From: Gemmatimonadota bacterium
Lineage (GTDB): Bacteria; Gemmatimonadota; Gemmatimonadetes; Longimicrobiales; Gaopeijiaceae
Direction of reading: 5' to 3'
DNA: 8,778 bases
NCBI GenBank assembly: GCA_003695865.1
Contig: RFGQ01000429.1
Span: 1 to 8,778, forward strand
Both the position numbers and the translations under genes were made by a program. Under the pieces are notes generated by a model. The model searched no databases. It was not told where the DNA came from and saw only the letters and a list, made by a program, of their open reading frames with translations. Below are positions 6,331-8,778 of this stretch, piece by piece; the stretch's first letter is position 1, and every line of letters starts with the position of its first letter.

Positions 6331-6334
<4 letters not shown>
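5822..6334 (+). CDS. biotin carboxyl carrier protein with N-terminal BT-like domain
   Basis: This 170-residue protein carries the biotin that shuttles CO2 between the biotin carboxylase and the carboxyltransferase. Residues 1-82 are strand-rich with repeated DGR turns (MRYIVTFDGREIAVDL; SLLVDGRSHRLL; VWRLQLDGRTVEVRV) and resemble the BT domain that docks the biotin arm in propionyl-CoA carboxylase alpha chains. A Gly/Ala/Pro-rich hinge (88-98) leads to a biotinyl domain (99-166) with APMPG (101-105) and the biotinylation site EAMKMEN, where Lys131 is the acceptor. The protein is thus equivalent to the C-terminal third of a fused alpha subunit. It starts 5 bases after the methyltransferase stop, and its stop overlaps the mutase GTG start. 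It does not look like an AccB of fatty-acid synthesis, whose N terminus is different. A biotin ligase must act from elsewhere in the genome. Confidence 0.9.
6322..6326 (+). promoter_or_regulatory. ribosome binding site of the mutase gene, inside the carrier gene
   Basis: GGAGG (within a GGAGGAGGG run) lies 4 bases before the GTG at 6331, inside the last carrier-protein codons. It supports GTG 6331 over the in-frame GTG at 6358 and suggests translational coupling. Confidence 0.6.
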
Positions 6335-7908
<1,574 letters not shown>

Positions 7909-7918
7909 GCCACGACGC

Positions 7919-7928
7919 TTATCTTTAT
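7919..7928 (+). promoter_or_regulatory. candidate promoter element upstream of the zinc-ribbon gene
   Basis: TTATCTTTAT is a sharply AT-rich decamer in GC-rich DNA, 10 bases after the mutase stop and about 70 bases before the zinc-ribbon start. It could be the -10 region of a promoter for the zinc-ribbon and argS pair. No good -35 hexamer is visible 17 bases upstream, inside the mutase end. Confidence 0.35.
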
Positions 7929-7939
7929 CGGCTGTGGCT

Positions 7940-7968
7940 GCGGCGCGGGCCCGAGCACCCGCGACCGC
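7940..7968 (+). other. hairpin in the mutase/zinc-ribbon spacer
   Basis: GCGGCGCGGG (7940-7949) pairs with CCCGCG-A-CCGC (7958-7968) as a 10-bp stem with one bulged A and an 8-base loop. It has no T-run. It may be a leader hairpin of the zinc-ribbon transcript, the end of the mutase operon, or chance. Confidence 0.3.
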
Positions 7969-7996
7969 ATCGGACCCACGCAAGTCGAGATCTGCG

Positions 7997-8257
7997 ATGC
8001 CGACGTACGAATACCGGTGTGCGGAAGGCCACACCTTCGAGGTCTTCCAGCGCATGTCCGACGAGCCTCTGTCCGCCTGTCCCGACTGCGGCGCGGAAGC
8101 CCGCCGGGTGGTCTCGGGCGGCGGGGGCGTGCTCTTCAAGGGCGAAGGATTCTACATCACCGACTATCGCAGCGAGGACTACAAGAAGCGCGCGAAAGCC
8201 GAGGGCGGAGATTCCGGGGGCGCGGGCGCGTCGTCCGGCTCGGACTCGGACGACTAG
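7997..8257 (+). CDS. FmdB-family zinc ribbon protein
   Basis: This small protein of 86 residues begins with the family hallmark MPTYEYRC and continues EVFQRMSDEPLSACPDCG, then the glycine patch VSGGGGVLFKGEGFYITDYR, which is almost diagnostic for FmdB-type (putative regulatory) zinc ribbons. The tail from about 70 on is Gly/Ser/Asp-rich and disordered, as in homologues. Usual members have two CxxC zinc knuckles. Here the second is intact (Cys28, Cys31) but the first reads C8-A-E-G-H12, so one cysteine is lost and His12 may take its place. The start at 7997 is chosen because MPTYEYRC is the conserved N terminus; the frame stays open to a GTG at 7934, but that extension is Ala/Arg-rich and unlike the family. 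No strong ribosome site is visible. The biochemical role of the family is poorly defined. It stands 24 bases before argS and is probably co-transcribed with it. Confidence 0.85.
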   Translation: MPTYEYRCAEGHTFEVFQRMSDEPLSACPDCGAEARRVVSGGGGVLFKGEGFYITDYRSEDYKKRAKAEGGDSGGAGASSGSDSDD

Positions 8258-8281
8258 ACGCCTCTGCCACCCCGGAGCACC

Positions 8282-8778
8282 GTGACCCGAGACGCACTGC
8301 GCACCGCGCTCGCCGAGATCCTCGCCGAACTGGGCGCCGACGACGCCGAGATCCGGCTCGAACAGCCTCGTGACCCCTCCCATGGGGACGTTGCGACCAA
8401 CGTGGCCCTCGCGCTCGCACGCCGCCTCGGGCGGCCGCCGCGCGACATCGCCGAAGACATCCGCGCGCGTCTCGAGGCCCGCGCCCTGCCGGGGGTCGCC
8501 GCCGTCGAGGTTGCAGGGCCGGGCTTCCTCAACGTGCGCCTCGCGCAGGCATCGGTCGCCGACGTGCTCTCGGGGATCGTGCGCGCCGCCGACGACTTCG
8601 GTCGCAGCGACGAGGGAGATGGAGAGGCCGTGCTCGTGGAGTTCGTCTCGGCCAACCCCACGGGCCCGCTCCACCTGGGTCACGGGCGCCAGGCCGCGCT
8701 CGGCGACGCCATCGCCGCGCTGCTCGACTGGACCGGATGGTCGGTGTCCAGGGAGTACTACTACAACGACGCCGGAGC
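8282..8778 (+). CDS. argS: arginyl-tRNA synthetase, N-terminal part (runs off the window)
   Basis: The first 165 residues are present and the gene continues past the window. The enzyme charges tRNA-Arg with arginine. Residues 1-100 form the ArgS-specific N-terminal domain that recognises the tRNA D-loop, with the DPSHGDVATNVALALAR pattern (31-47) and GPGFLNVRL (79-87). The class I catalytic domain follows with VEFVSANPTGPLHLGHGR (119-136), containing the HIGH-type signature HLGH (131-134), then GDAIAALL and YYYNDAG (159-165). The start is GTG 8282, with GGAG at 8274-8277 four bases upstream. The protein begins at the usual distance from the conserved domain and no better upstream start is seen. 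It lies 24 bases after the zinc-ribbon gene, so the two likely share a transcript. The KMSKS loop and anticodon-binding domain lie outside the window. Confidence 0.93.
   Translation, partial: MTRDALRTALAEILAELGADDAEIRLEQPRDPSHGDVATNVALALARRLGRPPRDIAEDIRARLEARALPGVAAVEVAGPGFLNVRLAQASVADVLSGIVRAADDFGRSDEGDGEAVLVEFVSANPTGPLHLGHGRQAALGDAIAALLDWTGWSVSREYYYNDAG

Overview
This is a very GC-rich window of bacterial chromosome. Nearly all of it is coding on the + strand, and its core is a propionyl-CoA / methylmalonyl-CoA pathway locus. Gene style suggests Gemmatimonadota or a similarly GC-rich, mostly aerobic lineage: a split acyl-CoA carboxylase, a split methylmalonyl-CoA mutase, a secreted PDZ protein rich in Arg/Asp, and an FmdB-type zinc ribbon next to argS. 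That assignment is inference, because the window holds no rRNA or other phylogenetic marker.

Layout: (1) Positions 3-56 may be the proline-rich tail of an upstream gene, overlapping the next start by ATGA. (2) 53-1603 encodes the carboxyltransferase (beta) subunit of propionyl-CoA carboxylase. (3) 1721-2755 encodes an exported protein with two PDZ domains and an unusual paired CxC motif. (4) 2756-2976 is non-coding, with two strong GC-rich hairpins (one with a UUCG tetraloop) and a weak promoter candidate. (5) 2977-7908 is a compact, probably co-translated operon of four genes: biotin carboxylase, a [4Fe-4S] RlmD-type 23S rRNA uracil-C5 methyltransferase, a biotin carboxyl carrier protein, and the catalytic large subunit of methylmalonyl-CoA mutase. 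Its junctions are ATGA overlap, 5-bp gap and GTGA overlap. (6) 7909-7996 is a short spacer with a promoter-like AT-rich motif. (7) 7997-8257 encodes a small FmdB-family zinc ribbon, followed 24 bp later by the start of argS, which runs off the window end.

The carboxylase genes together make a complete propionyl-CoA carboxylase (BC + BCCP + CT), whose product (S)-methylmalonyl-CoA would be epimerised and then isomerised to succinyl-CoA by the mutase. The epimerase, the B12-binding mutase subunit, the mutase G-protein chaperone and the biotin ligase are not in this window.

Most of the window is ordinary metabolism, and I see no mobile element, CRISPR array, tRNA or defence system. The signals most worth a second look are: a perfect 12-bp inverted repeat inside an AT-rich, rare-codon island at the interdomain junction of the carboxyltransferase gene; a propionyl-CoA carboxylase alpha chain split in two with an rRNA methyltransferase gene wedged between the halves; and the paired-CxC secreted PDZ protein between the carboxylase genes.
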